Below, piece after piece: positions 11,930 through 23,823 of a stretch of 64,000 nt of DNA. The notes below the pieces were generated by a model. That model was given only the letters and a program-made list of their open reading frames with translations. It had not been told where the DNA came from and ran no database searches. The DNA is from Agriotes lineatus (taxonomy: Eukaryota; Arthropoda; Insecta; Coleoptera; Elateridae): contig CALNHX010003562.1 in assembly GCA_940337035.1 (NCBI GenBank), positions 62,001 to 126,000 of the forward strand, read 5' to 3'. Position numbers and translations under genes: made by a program. Every line of letters begins with the position of its first letter. Position 1 is the stretch's first letter.

Positions 11930-12396
11930 GAGACCCGATGTCTTCTGCATACTAACCAACCCTTCCCTTGTATCAAAGAAAGGTGGATACATTCTGTACG
12001 CGATCGATATCAGTAATGCACGTATTCGGAGTTACTGCTGATGACTCACGTTACTGGCCTCCCCTCGGCTAATCCGAGCCCCGACACGTCTCCCCAATTG
12101 CATTTTTATGGACAATAAAGCCGCGGAGTGCGTAATTAACGCGGTTTATTGCCGAAACATCCCTGACCTAGTGAGGGCCTGCCGTCTTCGCATTGGCTGG
12201 CTCCGATTTGAGGTTAAATGGGCCCGCGAGGGGCGCTCTTACCTTGACTGCTGCGAAAAAGGGGGACTTCGGCTCCAGGGGGCCCCCGGCAGAAATCCGC
12301 AGACTCGCAGTCCGGTCCCGTTTAAATTTATCGTAAACAAATGAACACCTGATAAGAATATCGCAATCTCTTGCCAACTGTCGCCGGGCAGAACCA
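11930..12396. other. GC-rich island next to an LTR-like relic
   Basis: This segment is clearly richer in G and C than the rest of the window. Open frames on both strands overlap (12108-12344 plus, 12168-12404 minus) and neither is recognisable. Because it directly adjoins the repeat at 12397-12612, it may be internal sequence of the same LTR-type element. Confidence 0.4.
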
Positions 12397-12612
12397 AATG
12401 TCACTAGGTTGAGTCGAATAGAGGCGCCAAGTTTAAAATTTATTATATTATTCTCGAATCTTACTTAGTTACAAAAATAGAGGAAAATATATATTTCAAA
12501 TTTGAAATAAATATAGTCGCAATGATTTAACAATATACAAAGAGTAACAAATAATAAAATTGGTACTGGCAATATGTACTTCACTTCAAACATTAATGTT
12601 TAGCACTGCTGG
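12397..12612 (-). repeat. LTR-like dispersed repeat, copy 1
   Basis: Shares AAATGTCACTAGG, TTCTCGAATCTTA, AAAATATATAT and AACAAATA blocks in the same order with 40727-40985. On the minus strand an AT-rich block is followed by TTGGCGCCTC, which resembles the TGGCGCC start of retroelement primer-binding sites, so a gypsy-like LTR end is possible. No coding domain confirms this. Confidence 0.5.
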
Positions 12613-12866
12613 TGTAGAAAGTTAGGACTTATTACATTATTGTTTTCTATTTCCTCTTGTTCTAAGCTTTTTCTTATTCCTAGATTTCTTAGACGCTCTC
12701 TAACACTGAAATTATCAAACCATTTCTGTACATTTCTGATAAGTGGGTATTAAATGTCTTTCTTTGTCCATCCTGGTCACATCTTAACCATTCTAACCTC
12801 TGCGGTTCTATGCTGGTTGCAATAGCTATTTAAGCTTTCTAACATCTACAATACGATAAGTAATAA

Positions 12867-13029
12867 ACAGGGTGTTCCGATTGCTTTTCACCATGTATCA
12901 ATTGTGTTTCACTTTATTTCAAATGCTTTTCCCCTTGTCAACACTTGTCAATATTGGCAAATGGGAATTACATCTGACAGACAATGAAACACAATTGATA
13001 CATGGTAAAAAGCAATCGGTAAACCCTGT
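12867..13029. mobile_element. 163-bp MITE with about 45-bp inverted ends
   Basis: The start ACAGGGTGTTCCGATTGC and the end GCAATCGGTAAACCCTGT are imperfect inverse copies, and the similarity continues inward through ATGTATCAATTGTGTTTCA and its complement. It has no coding content. Confidence 0.8.
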
Positions 13030-13127
13030 AAATACATCAAACGAAATAACACCACTAACAAAATTAATCTGACATACTAAAATAATCTTCGAACTAAGTC
13101 TAAACAATGTATTAACAATTTTTTTGT

Positions 13128-13420
13128 TTCAGAGACCGTAAGAGAAACAAATGAATTACCTAGAAGTAAAGCAAAGATCATCGACGTTGTACAACAAGCA
13201 GCCAAACTCAAATGGGCATGTCATGATGAAAGACACCAAAATAGCAGTTAGAATCACAAAATCCAAAGGTGAAGGTCATACTACGGACACAGCAACAGGG
13301 AAGGACCACCAATGCACTGGGGAGATCACTTAAAGCGTCATGGCGGCTTGATGTGGAAGAGAACGGCCCTGAACAGAGAAAGCTGGAAGGAATTAGAGAA
13401 GATCTATATCCAGACCTGCA
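13128..13420 (+). pseudogene. LINE endonuclease-reverse transcriptase, C-terminal remnant
   Basis: Reading across frames gives AAKLKWA, then a Gly/Arg-type stretch, then MWKRTALNREKWKELE. This is the usual C-terminal tail of arthropod APE-type LINE polyproteins, downstream of the reverse transcriptase. The tail is split between two frames by small indels. Only the 3' end is present. Confidence 0.65.
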
Positions 13421-13724
13421 TGACAAAGGGTTAATAAATGAAACTGCTACTAAGTACCATGAGCTAAATTGCAATAATTATTTTTATTTGTATTACTTAC
13501 TATGTGTTGTATTGTAAATGTGTTTGCTGTCTAAAATTTTAAGTTTTCAACCTGTTATTAAGCCTGGAATGTCGGCTGAAAACATAAATAAACGAATGAA
13601 GAAGTTCAACGAAATACTTCTCAGAACAACCAGAATATACTTGCCAGGAATTGAAAACGGTTGAAAAAATTTGTTGAAGCAATTTCAACATTATTTAACA
13701 AAATAGTAGGAAGTTAAAACACCC

Positions 13725-14110
13725 CGGACAGTTGAAGGAATCTCTAATCACCTTGTCACAGAAAGAAGGGGATGAATCAGAGATAGAAAACTATAGACTT
13801 ATAACTACAAGCTTGATCTCAAATCCATACAAGCTATTTGCAAACACTATACAAAATAGAATATATAAAAAACTGGACTTGGAACAACCCCAGCAGCAGG
13901 CAAGCTTTAAAAAGAAATTTTCAACACTAGCCCTTCTGCAAACAGGGAATCAAGTAATAGAGAAATTCAACGAATGTATTTGACGTTTTTAGATTAGGTA
14001 CAGAAAAGCCTTTGAACATCTACTAATTTTAGGTGCACTGGGCAGCAGATTTATAAAAACTGTAAGGCTAAAATTAGAACAGAAAGAGAAGGCAGGTTGC
14101 AGATTAGAAA
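13725..14110 (+). pseudogene. LINE reverse transcriptase fragment
   Basis: The frame at 13732-13983 reads like the N-terminal fingers of a LINE reverse transcriptase (KEGDESEIENYRLITTSLI, SNPYKLFANTIQNRI, QASFKKKFSTLALLQT). It stops before the catalytic F/YADD motif. Later codons (FRLGTEKPLNI) keep the pattern in a decayed form. The substitutions are heavy and the copy is old. Confidence 0.65.
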
Positions 14111-14689
14111 GAATGGTTCACAAAAAAAAATAAAAAAAATGAAGGAATTGCGGAAGGCTTTTCAATTCAAATATGCCCCCAATCCGTAACATTATTCTTG
14201 CTAGCACTTCCCTTCTTTGATCAAGATTCTATACCAACACCTTTTCCATATTTCCAAGTTTCTGTTTCTTCGTATTGATTTGTAATTGTTAGAAATTGTT
14301 TTTACTTAAATCCTTTTGCTCTAGTACTTTTTAGACCAATCCTCTTTGTTTTATTTTCCATTCTTGCAACCACTGTTTTTAGTTTTCTATTACTGTCATG
14401 TCATCAGTGAATTACATGCACAGCTGCATTCCACTAAAAATCGTTGCAGTTTAGTTTGCTTTACTACCTCAGCATTATCTTAATAAGTGGAGTTAACAAC
14501 GAAACTTGCCTCAATTCATTGCTCGTTTGAAACTCTCCCCAATAACTTTTTGAATTTTTACTTAGTTCGTTGTATTGGTTTGTTTTCCCAGTATATCCAG
14601 TTTTCTCAGTCATTTAAAAGATTACACAAATACACAAAAGGGGTATCTAGTGGGGTGCAAAGATCGATAAATAATTGATTATTTTATAG
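14111..14689. other. no gene recognised
   Basis: AT-rich sequence. On the minus strand 14150-14470 shows weak, stop-ridden similarity to a LINE palm region (FTDDMTVIEN), too degraded to call. Confidence 0.4.
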
Positions 14690-15245
14690 TAGACGCAAGA
14701 AAATGGCATGAAATAAAAGAGAACCGAGAACCTGAAATTGAATGCAAACAAAGCAAGAACGTGAAAAAGAAAAAATTAGAAACTTCAAACTGAAAATAGA
14801 GGATGTTAAGAAAAAAAACACAGCAACAACTATAGAAAAAAAATGGACACATATAGAATAAAGCCTAGTAGAAGCAGCTAAGGAATGTCCAAAAATGGGC
14901 AATACGAACATAAAAAGAACTATGTGGTAGACCCCTGAGCTAAGAAAAGAAATTAAAACAAAGAGAAAATATGGAAAAAATATTTAGAGTAAAAGAATTG
15001 AAGACTATGACAACTATAAAAAAGCCAGGACAGAGGTCAAAGAAATGGTTAAGAAAGCAAAGCAGGAATCATGGAAAGATTTCGGAAATAAAATGAAAAA
15101 AGAATGTCAAGAAAATCAGAAACTATTTTTGGTACTTTAAAACAATTGAAGAAGAAGGAAACAACTTTTAAAAATATAAAGGACAAACAGGGAAATCTAC
15201 TAAGGAAGGAAGAAGAAATAATGAACCGGTGGAGAGCATTTGCAA
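14690..15245 (+). pseudogene. LINE family A fragment: endonuclease-RT linker
   Basis: The broken plus-strand reading (KKAKQESWKDFGNKMK, then KDKQGNLLRKEEEIMNRW) matches, block for block, the linker of the longer family A copy at 17230-17470 (EAKKQSWEDSGEKMK, KDKNGNILTDEKDTIDRW). It stops at the point equivalent to the start of the reverse transcriptase and abuts ORF1 of the next copy. Confidence 0.7.
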
Positions 15246-15248
15246 TAA

Positions 15249-16202
15249 ATGCTGGAAGAAAATGAAACAGATCAAGAATTGAGTGGACAAGAGAAAGAAG
15301 CAAAAGAATGGCAAGAAGAAAAGGGAGTACTAGAAAATAGGATCAATAAACTTGAAGACAAACTGGAGAAGCAGGAGAGAGAAAAGCGGAGGAACAACAT
15401 AGTTATAAAAGGCGTGGAAATTAGGGAAGAGCAGTTAAAACAAGGAGTTCAAGAATTTATAAAAGACAAGCTCAAGATTGATGTGGAAGTTAAAAATGGT
15501 TACAGCGTATTGGGAAAATAGGATAAAAAATATTAATCGTTGAATTAAACTTATGGGAAAATAAGAAGAAGATAATGGAAAAGAAAAGAAAATATATTCA
15601 ATGGTTGTATTCCTTTTCGAATTTTTTTTTCTGGTTGAATAAAGGCATATTATTATTATTATTATTAAAAGTACGTTAAAGGATATGAGAATATTTATGG
15701 AGAACGGCCAAACATTCGAAGAGAGAAGAATTCAGGCCGAATTACGTAGTATTGCCAGAGATGAAAGGGAAAAAGGAAAGACAGTTAAGGTTGGTTATCA
15801 AAAAATCTGGATAGAAGGGGAAACATACGGATGCGACCCCAGTAAACAAAAAATATCAAAAAACTTAGAAAACAAGTAGCAAAGGACATGAAGCAGGACG
15901 GAAACACGATGACGAAGAAGGCAATAGAAAAAGGAAAACGACAAGATAAAAGAAACAACGAAAATAAAAAGGGATTAATAAATAGTGAAAGTCAAAGTAG
16001 AAAGGAAAATGAAAGGTGGAGAGAAATAATCAAAGAAGATAAGATATCGAAACGGAGCAACGTAATAACAAACAAGGCAATGAAAAGGAACACAAAAAGG
16101 ATCACAAATAAAGTCGGCGAAACAAATATGATTATGATAAACACAAGAAATTGTAAGGATAATAGAAAAGAAAAAACAAATGCGGCAAGAAAGATCATAA
16201 AA
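15249..16202 (+). pseudogene. LINE family A ORF1-like protein, interrupted
   Basis: The first 90 codons form a charged coiled coil (NRINKLEDKLEKQEREKRR) followed by NNIVIKGVE, the entry of an RRM-like fold seen in many LINE ORF1 proteins. After an inserted 77-bp stretch the frame resumes with TFEERRIQAELRSIARDERE and KVGYQKIWIEG, the C-terminal ORF1 pattern. A basic, Asn/Lys-rich segment then leads without a clear gap into the endonuclease start MGTWNIRRVNG, so ORF1 and EN may be fused in this family. Confidence 0.7.
15592..15668 (+). repeat. tiny LINE 3' end with (ATT)n tail, inserted in ORF1
   Basis: The ORF1 reading is interrupted by about 77 bp ending in GGCATATTATTATTATT. The CR1-like LINE at 22.9 kb also ends in an (ATT)n run, so this looks like a severely 5'-truncated insertion of such an element. 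Confidence 0.5.
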
Positions 16203-18923
16203 ATGGGAACCTGGAACATCCGAAGAGTAAATGGGAAAGAAAATGAGTTAATAGAAGAGATGAAAACACAAAAGTTAGACTATCTAGGAATAACTGAAAC
16301 TTAAAAGAAAAATGCAGGAATATAGGAACTAAGAGAGGGATACTTGTTGCTATGGTCAGGAGTTGAAGATACGAAGAGAGCTGCAGAAGGAGTAAGTCTG
16401 ATAGTAAGCCCTGATAAAATAAAAACAATAAAAAAAGAAAAATACATAAACGAAAGACTGTTATCCATAGAAATAAACTGGGATGACCGACAAAACAGCA
16501 CAATAATAATAGCGTATGACCCAAATGACAATGCGAAAAAAGAAGAAAAAGACGAGTTCTAACAACTAGAGATAGATAATGGAACAGGGAATACTATAAT
16601 TATGGGAGACATGAACGGAAGAGTTGGAAAAGGCAATGAAAGTATTCGAAGATATATGGGACCATATGGAGAAACAACAATAAATAATAATGGAGAACGT
16701 CTGATAGACCTATGCGTGACAAATGACTTAATACTGGCAAACACAATATTCAAACACAAAGACATACATAAATACACCAGAGAGGTACAATCAAGAAACG
16801 AAAGATCCATTATAGATTATTTCATAATAAGTAGAGAACATAGAAAAGTGGTTAAAGACGTAAAAGTACAAAGACATGCAGAAATTGGAAGTGATCATTT
16901 CCTAGTGAGAATGGAAATAATAAAGAAAAAAGAAGAAACAAAACAAACTGAAATTAATAATAAAAGAAAAAATTAAAAGCTATAGATCAAAAGAAGAAGG
17001 AATCAAAAAGACATATCAAAGCTACAAAATAGAGTAAAAATAGAAGAAGTTAGAAAGAAATACTTTAAGGAAAATTTAATCCTAGCTGCCAAAGAAAGCT
17101 GCGGAATAGTTAAATCAACCAATATACACTCCAAAAGAAGTCAATGGTGGACCCCAGAATTACAAAGGAAAATAAAAGATAAAAAACAAAAATGGAAAAA
17201 ACACCTAAGCTCAAAGAAAGAAGAACACTATGAACTTTACAAAGTAAGCAATAGAGAAGTCAAACACGCAGTGAAGGAAGCAAAGAAACAATCATGGGAA
17301 GATTCTGGCGAAAAAATGAAAGATCATTATGCAGAAAACCAAAAGTTATTCTATGGCATATTAAAACAGATTAGATGAAAGAAAACACCGAGACTGGCCA
17401 ATGTAAAAGACAAAAACGGAAATATATTAACAGATGAGAAGGACACAATAGATAGATGGGAACAATACTTCGAGGAATTATTCGAAACAAACATGGAGGA
17501 TCAAGAAAGAGAAACAATACAAGTAAGAGACACAGAAAGAAGTGATATTCACCTAATAACAGATCAAGAGGTTACTCAAGCTATAGACAAACTAAAAGTA
17601 GGGAGCGCAGCGGGACAAGACGATATTACAGCGGAAATGTTAAAATTCATGGGGACTGAAACAAGAACAATATTCACAAACCTACTAAACAGTATTGTCA
17701 AAACTAAAGTAATACCACAAGATTGGAATATTGGCATAATATTTCCGTTATTTAAAAAAGGAGATGTAAGAGAATGTACGAACTATAGAGGCATCACCAT
17801 ATCAAGCATACCAAGTAAAGTATTTACAAGAATAATTGGAAACAGAATAAGAGAAAAATTAGAAGACACGATAGGGAAAGCGCAACACAGGTTCAGAAGA
17901 GGAAGAAGCACGCAAGATTTAATATTTATATTAAGGCAAGTAGGGGAAAAGCTGGTAAGGAAAGGCAAGGACATACATATGGTCTCTATAGACCTGAAAA
18001 GAGCTTTTAACAAGATAAGAAGAAGGGATGTATGGGAATGTCTAAAGAAATAGGGGAATAGAGAAAGAAATGATAGAAGTAGTTAAGGCACTATACAACA
18101 ACAATATAAACAAAGTAAGAACACATAATGACGAATTGAAATTTTTTAAGACAAGGATAGGACTGAAACAGGGATGTGTACTCAGCCCGCTACTATTCTC
18201 AATAGTATTAGACAAGGCCATCAGGAAATGTAAAGAGAAATGTACAAATATGAAAATAGGATCATGGAAAATGAAAACAATCCAACTACAAGAATTGTTA
18301 TTCGCAGATGACATGGTGATAGTAGCCGAATCAGCAGAAAAATTATAACACAGCGTAAATGAATACCAAAAAGAATAAACATGGAAATAAATACAGAAAA
18401 AACAAAAACGATAATAATGGCAAATAAAGAAAAGAAACACAAGATAGAACTAAACGGACAGACTCTGGAACAGGTTAATAGTTATAATTATTTGGGAACC
18501 ATAATAGAAAATAACGGAAAAATAGAAAAAGAACTAGCAGAGAGAATAGGAAAAGTAGGGAGGTTGTACAACTATCTTAGAAATCCATTATTTGGGAAAA
18601 AAGAAATACCACAGGAAATTAAAACACAAGTATACCAAAAGGTCATACGACCCTCATTAACATACGGAAGTGAATCCTGGATTCTAACAAAAAGAAACAA
18701 AAGCCGTATCAAGGCAGCCGAAATGAGATTTCTAAGGAAAATCCAAGTAATAACTAGAGAAGACAGGATAAGGAATGCAGTAATTGTGGAAGAGCTAAAG
18801 ATAAAACACATAGAAAAGATAATAGAAGAAAGACAATTGAGCTGGTTGGGCCACATACACAGAATGGAGGAAGAAAGGATAACCAAACAACTATATGAAG
18901 CGAGAACCCAGGGTGAAATTTGA
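16203..18923 (+). pseudogene. LINE family A endonuclease-reverse transcriptase
   Basis: The endonuclease begins MGTWNIRRVNGKENELIEE and shows YLGITET, IIMGDMNGRVGK and the closing GSDHFLVRMEI. The reverse transcriptase has FPLFKKGDVRECTNYRGI, VSIDLKRAFNKI, GLKQGCVLSPLLFSIV and the catalytic LLFADDMVIVAE near 18295-18325. The thumb and tail follow (YNYLGTIIENNGKI, SLTYGSESWIL, RQLSWLGHIHRMEEE). Open blocks at 15888-16304, 16344-16562, 16602-16976, 17493-18053, 18070-18348 and 18381-18923 are separated by stops or frame changes, so it is inactive. It would act at its target by nicking DNA and priming reverse transcription. Confidence 0.85.
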
Positions 18924-18991
18924 ATGTAATAAGTAAATATTAACAAACAAGTAAGTATAATATAAATGTAAATAATTAGTATAACAGTAAG

Positions 18992-19498
18992 ATGATAATA
19001 CTTGCTGAAATGAAAATCAGTTACCAAACTGAACTTAAACAACTGCGTGAAGAAAATCGGTCCTTATCTACAGAGCTGGATGATCTACAACAATATTCCA
19101 GGAGGAATAATATTCGTTTATTCGGAATAAAAGAAAGCCAAGGTAAAAATGTAGAGCAGGAGGTCATTACCAAACTGCTAGATAAGGGCATCAGTATTAA
19201 ATCCGGCGATATCGACAGATGTCATCGCGTGGGAGCTCCTGAAGGAAGTAAACCGCGTCCAATTATTATCAAATTCACCAGTTATAAACATAAAGATCTA
19301 GTTTTTAAAAACAAGCGTAACTTTAAGCACACGAAAATCATAGTGAAGGAAGACCTAACAAAAAAGCGTTTGGAACTGTGTAAGATAGCAGCAAATAAGT
19401 ATGGCTTTCGGAATGTGTGGACCTATGACGGAACAATTAAAGTTAAAATTAGCAACGAAATTAAAACCGTAAGAAGTACGAGCGATCTGGGAATGTAG
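18992..19498 (+). CDS. CR1-like LINE ORF1 protein
   Basis: A 168-codon open frame. A coiled coil (ELKQLREENRSLSTELDDL) leads into QQYSRRNNIRLFGIKE, DIDRCHRVG and PRPIIIKFTSYKHKDLVF. This is the RRM plus C-terminal pattern of L1-type ORF1 RNA-binding proteins found in many insect CR1-group LINEs. The protein would trimerise and coat the element RNA. The frame is intact from its first methionine, but that methionine lies inside the coiled coil, so the natural start is probably lost. The EN-RT frame follows about 350 bp downstream. Confidence 0.75.
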   Translation: MIILAEMKISYQTELKQLREENRSLSTELDDLQQYSRRNNIRLFGIKESQGKNVEQEVITKLLDKGISIKSGDIDRCHRVGAPEGSKPRPIIIKFTSYKHKDLVFKNKRNFKHTKIIVKEDLTKKRLELCKIAANKYGFRNVWTYDGTIKVKISNEIKTVRSTSDLGM

Positions 19499-19855
19499 TA
19501 GGTACTATTTAATAAAAGTATGTATAATTTCTTAAGTCGTACTTATGAACGTCTGTTTTTATTGCTTTATCGGTCATGGCAGAAATACGTTTTTGAGTTT
19601 ATCGCCGGGAGCAATTAGAATAAGTTTAAATTTATTTTTCTTGCCTTTGGGTTTGACAAATTTTCATATTTTTATTTCATCTTTGTTGATCAATTAAATT
19701 TATTTTATACCTGTATCCTGCTTCTACATATTTTTCGTGGTATTATAATATTTTTTTGTGAAGTTCGCAGTGCACATTTACTTTGTAATCGATTGTTTTG
19801 TTTTATTATAATTATTTTCATTTGTCAAATTACCATTTTATTTAGTAATTATTAA

Positions 19856-22641
19856 TTCCGTAACATTTGCTCACATTAATGCTAGATCACTCACGAATGG
19901 TTTCCATATTTTTAGGGATCATGTTAAATTTAATAATTATGATATAATTTTTATCACCGAAACTTTTCTAAATAGCAACATAGATGATGATATTATTTAT
20001 ATGGAAAATTACACTTTACTTCGTAAAGATCTACCTACTTCTGGCGGAGGCATTGCTTTATATATCAAAACTAGTTTAAAATTTGAGATTATAACTACCT
20101 ACTGTAAAAAATCATTTGGATTTTGAACAGTTGTGGATACAAGTTTGTTTGGATAAACGTAAGTTTGCTATTGGAGCAGTCTATTTACCTCACAAGGGAC
20201 GATATCGTAGTTTTATTGATACTGCAGAGGAAAACTTCCGTAATTTGTTTATTGCTTATGATGAAGTAATTTGCTTTGGCGATATTAACATCGACATGCT
20301 TGATATTAATTCTACTGAAACTAAGGAATATACCTCCATGCTTGATACCATTGTATTGAAACAACTTATAAATGAACCGACTAGAGTCACTGTCTTGACA
20401 GCTAGTCTTTTAGATAATATTCTTGTTAGTAATTCCAATTTGGTACAGACTTCCGGAACTAAACATTTACATATCTTTTCAGACCATGAGTTAATATACT
20501 GTAATCTTAAAATTTCTGTGGATGGGACGCAACCAATAATTCATACTTTTCGAAACTTTTCTAATTTCAATTTTGACAATTTTCAGCAGTATCTTATAAC
20601 ATTACCTTGGCATCTCATTTATGATATTGAATCAATCGATGAGAAAATAAATTTTTTAAACAATCACATTTTACACATTTTTGATATTTTTGCTCCATTC
20701 AAAACAGCTGCATTTTATAAACCAAGAGCTCCTTGGCTCACACATAATATTAGATTTATGATGACGCTGAGAGATTCGGCTTATAAACGATTTAAAAAGT
20801 CAAAACGCCTGGAACATAGGAACTATTATAAGTCACTACGACATCTTGTAACTTTATCTATAAGAAATGAAAAGAAAGCGTACTTAAATTATAAATTTAG
20901 ACAGGGTAACTCTAAACTTTTCTGGCGAGAATTGAAAAATTGTGATGTCTATAATAAAAAAGCACGCCCGTCTATTCCGGCTACTATTGCTAATGCGAAT
21001 TTAATAAATGACTATTTTCTTAATTCAGTTCAAGGTATTGATCAACCAAATCCCCGTGTTCTTGGGCTTTACGAAACTGTAAAGTCCGATATAACTGAAA
21101 ATTTTAATTTTGAAGCTGTTACAGAAGAGTTTGTTCTCCAGAAATTAAATTCGATTACTTCTAAAGCCTCCGGAGGCGATGGCGTTAACATACTGATGAT
21201 ACACCTGTGCTGCCCTTTTTTAGTGCCTTTCTTAACCCACATAATTAACTTTTGCCTATTAGAAGGCGTATTTCCGAATCAATGGAAAATAGCTCATATA
21301 ATGCCCATAAGTAAAGTTAATGTACCTACAAAATTAAAGGACCTTAGACCTATCAGCATTCTTCCTGTTCTGTCAAAGGTCTTGAAGAAGGTGGTGGATT
21401 TTCAAATCAGAGCATACTTCAACATGCATCGGCTATTTTCAGACTTACAATCTGGTTTTCGCTCTAATCACAGCTGTGTTTCTGCACTACTAAAGGTAAC
21501 TGATGACATTATTCGAGCTTCTGATGAAGGTAATTTAGCTGCATTGATTCTACTGGACTTTTCCAAGGCCTTTGACACAATAAATCATGAGATTCTGATT
21601 TTACATTCTTATGGATTTGATGCTAAAACCTTACAATTTTTTGAAAATTATTTAAAAAATAGACAACAGTTTGTAATTTTGCCAAATGAACAGTCGCCTT
21701 TCTTAACAATTAAACATGGTGTGCCGCAGGGCTCTATTTTAGGTCCTTTGCTGTACATAATCTATTCTTCTGGTCTTTGTAAGGTTTTAAAACATTGCAT
21801 GTATCACAAGTATGCAGATGATACCTTGTATCTTTCGTTTAAACCTACTGACGCAATTACTGCTTGTAGCCTTATTAATAATGACTTAAATAACTTAATA
21901 GAGTTTGCTGCTTCCTATTCTCTGAATATTAATCCTTCCAAATCCGTGGTCGTTTTATTTGGTGGTCGAAATAGCAGATCTGCGGTGTTACCTCTCATCC
22001 AAATTAAAATTAATGATACAATCATCCCTATTGATGACAATGCGCGAAATTTGGGCCTTACTCTGGATTATACGCTTAGATTTCGTAAACATGTTAATAA
22101 CTGTATACGTAGGTCTTACGGAAACCTTAAATTAATTTATAACAGACCAGTTTTAAATAAGAAAATGAAAACAATTCTATGCGAATCTCTCGTGTTGTCA
22201 CAATTTAACTATTGCGATATTGTCTATGGGCCTTGTATTGACAAAGCAACTAGTAGAAGAATACAATTAGTACAGAATTCCTGTTTGAGACTTATCCACG
22301 GTGTCAAACGCCATGAACATATATCACACACAGTTATAGAATCCAATTGGCTCAGCATGGATAAACGTCGTATGTTGCATTGTTTGGTATTTTATCACAA
22401 AATAATTATTACTAAAACTCCTCCTTACCTTTATAATAAAATTACGTTTCGTACTGATATACATAATCTAAATTTAAGGCATAGAGGTATATTAGACTGT
22501 AAACCTCATAGATCTGAATTATTCAAACGGTCATTTTCCTACAATGTTTCTAAATTGTACAACTTAGTACCCAATGTATTTAAATCATTATCATTACTTT
22601 CTTTTAAGATCCGCGTTAAAAATTGGCTTTTTAATTCTTAG
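19856..22641 (+). pseudogene. CR1-like LINE endonuclease-reverse transcriptase (one frameshift)
   Basis: The endonuclease opens with HINARSLTNGFHIF near 19870 and IIFITETFLNS. The frame shifts at a run of six A (20106-20111) and then stays open for 841 codons to 22641. Motifs after the shift: CFGDINIDML and FSDHELIYC (endonuclease); LKDLRPISILPVLSKVL, LLDFSKAFDTINHEIL, GVPQGSILGPLLYI and the catalytic HKYADDTLYL near 21805 (reverse transcriptase). With a single homopolymer lesion this is the least damaged LINE in the window. A sequencing error at the A run is possible. Confidence 0.88.
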
Positions 22642-22964
22642 CACCTTTAGCATCACGTAACTTAGTATCCATTTTGTTAATTTCCATAATTTGTTTAAAA
22701 TACTTTACTATTTTTATTATTATTATTTTGTATCTTATGTTGTTATTGTGTAATTTCTGTTCTTTCGTGAGTGATTTGGCTTAAACTATTGTATTAATAC
22801 TCTGTGACTGTGACCAATCAGTATTTATTCAACCTCTCTCGGAGGGAGGGAAGAGCAGGGACCCCTTTATGGAGGTCATCTGACTCTCTTCGAATTTCCT
22901 AATGTAAAGCTACTGTATATAATATATTATAGTGTATAAATATTTTTTGCCTTTGGAAATCAAA

Positions 22965-22987
22965 ATTATTATTATTATTATTATTAT
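22965..22987 (+). repeat. (ATT)n tail of the CR1-like LINE
   Basis: About seven ATT units close the element. CR1/L2-group LINEs often end in short microsatellites instead of poly(A). Confidence 0.8.
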
Positions 22988-23054
22988 ATGTAAGGTAAAG
23001 ATGTAAATACTAAGTGTACAGTCCAACACCTAATGGTTCAAATATAACGAAGTA

Positions 23055-23823
23055 AACACCGGAAATAAGTGGGGAGGAACTGGACAAAGCCATAGGCAAG
23101 TTAAAAATAGGAAAAGTGCCAGGAATAGATGAGGTAACACCAGAATGATCAAGAATATGAAGGAAACCAGCAGAGAAAGATTATTGAGCTTGATGAATGA
23201 AATGATAGAAACAGGAATAGCACCAAAAGACTGGCAAACTGGAATAATAGTGCCTTTATTTAAGAAAGGGGACACAAAAGAATGTAAGAATTACAGAGGA
23301 ATCACGTTGAGTGTACAGGGCAAAATATATGCAAGGATTTTAGAATCACGAATAAGGAAGAACACAGAGGACACAATAAAAGATACACAATGCGGATTCA
23401 GAGCAAACAGAGGAGTGCAGAACCAGATATTTATACTAAGACAGATAAGCGAAAAAGCTATTAAAAAGGGGGGACAAATACATCTCTGTTTTGTAGATCT
23501 ACAGATGGCTTTTGATAGAATTAAAAGAGAAGTGTGGAAAACATTGATAAAAAGAGAAATTGACGATGAAACAGTAACAGCAGTTAAAGCACTACCTATA
23601 TAAAGAAAACTCCAATAGTGTAATATCAAGGAACGAGGAATCAAAGGAATTCAGAACAACTGTAGACTTTAGGCAAGGCTGTGTGCTTAGTCCGTTATTA
23701 TTCACATTGGCAATAGACGAAGCAATTAAGGAAAGTAAGAAAAAAGTTAAAAAATACCAAGTAGGCTACTGGAGAATGGAAAGTACTGAGGTGACGGAGC
23801 TTTTATATGCAGATGATATGATG
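23055..23823 (+). pseudogene. LINE family A copy 2: reverse transcriptase N-terminal part
   Basis: The reading starts with ELDKAIGKLKIG just inside the reverse transcriptase and continues with VPLFKKGDTKECKNYRGI, LCFVDLQMAFDRI, RQGCVLSPLLFTLAI and LLYADDM, where the next LINE is inserted. Two frame changes occur (near 23145 and 23600). Confidence 0.8.

Larger units (their letters stand above)
15246..18925 (+). mobile_element. APE-type LINE, family A copy 1 (long copy)
   Basis: A coiled-coil ORF1, an apurinic-type endonuclease and a reverse transcriptase follow one another on the plus strand. The sequence is strikingly A-rich on this strand. Several single-base indels and stops break the second frame. 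The 3' end is missing relative to the copy ending near 28400, which continues into GKKGRPRRRWKE where this one ends after YEARTQG. Clade not resolved. Other copies lie at 23.0-28.5 kb and 50.7-52.4 kb. Confidence 0.85.
18975..22990 (+). mobile_element. CR1-like LINE with ORF1, EN-RT and (ATT)n tail
   Basis: Two consecutive plus-strand reading frames of the CR1/L2 type are followed by a 3' untranslated region ending in an (ATT)n run. Base composition differs from the flanking A-rich LINEs. The EN-RT frame is broken only once, at a run of six A. The 5' edge is uncertain because ORF1 begins inside its coiled coil, so the element may be 5' truncated. ATGTAAATA occurs just upstream (18965-18973) and downstream (about 23000) and could be a target duplication, but this is weak. 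Confidence 0.85.

Noticed and set aside
14150..14470. Minus-strand FTDD-like reverse transcriptase palm
   Set aside because: One four-residue motif amid many stops is not sufficient.
15992..19042. Several minus-strand hydrophobic frames opposite the A-rich LINEs
   Set aside because: A-rich sense codons give Phe/Leu/Ser-rich antisense frames; motifs of the LINE are on the plus strand.
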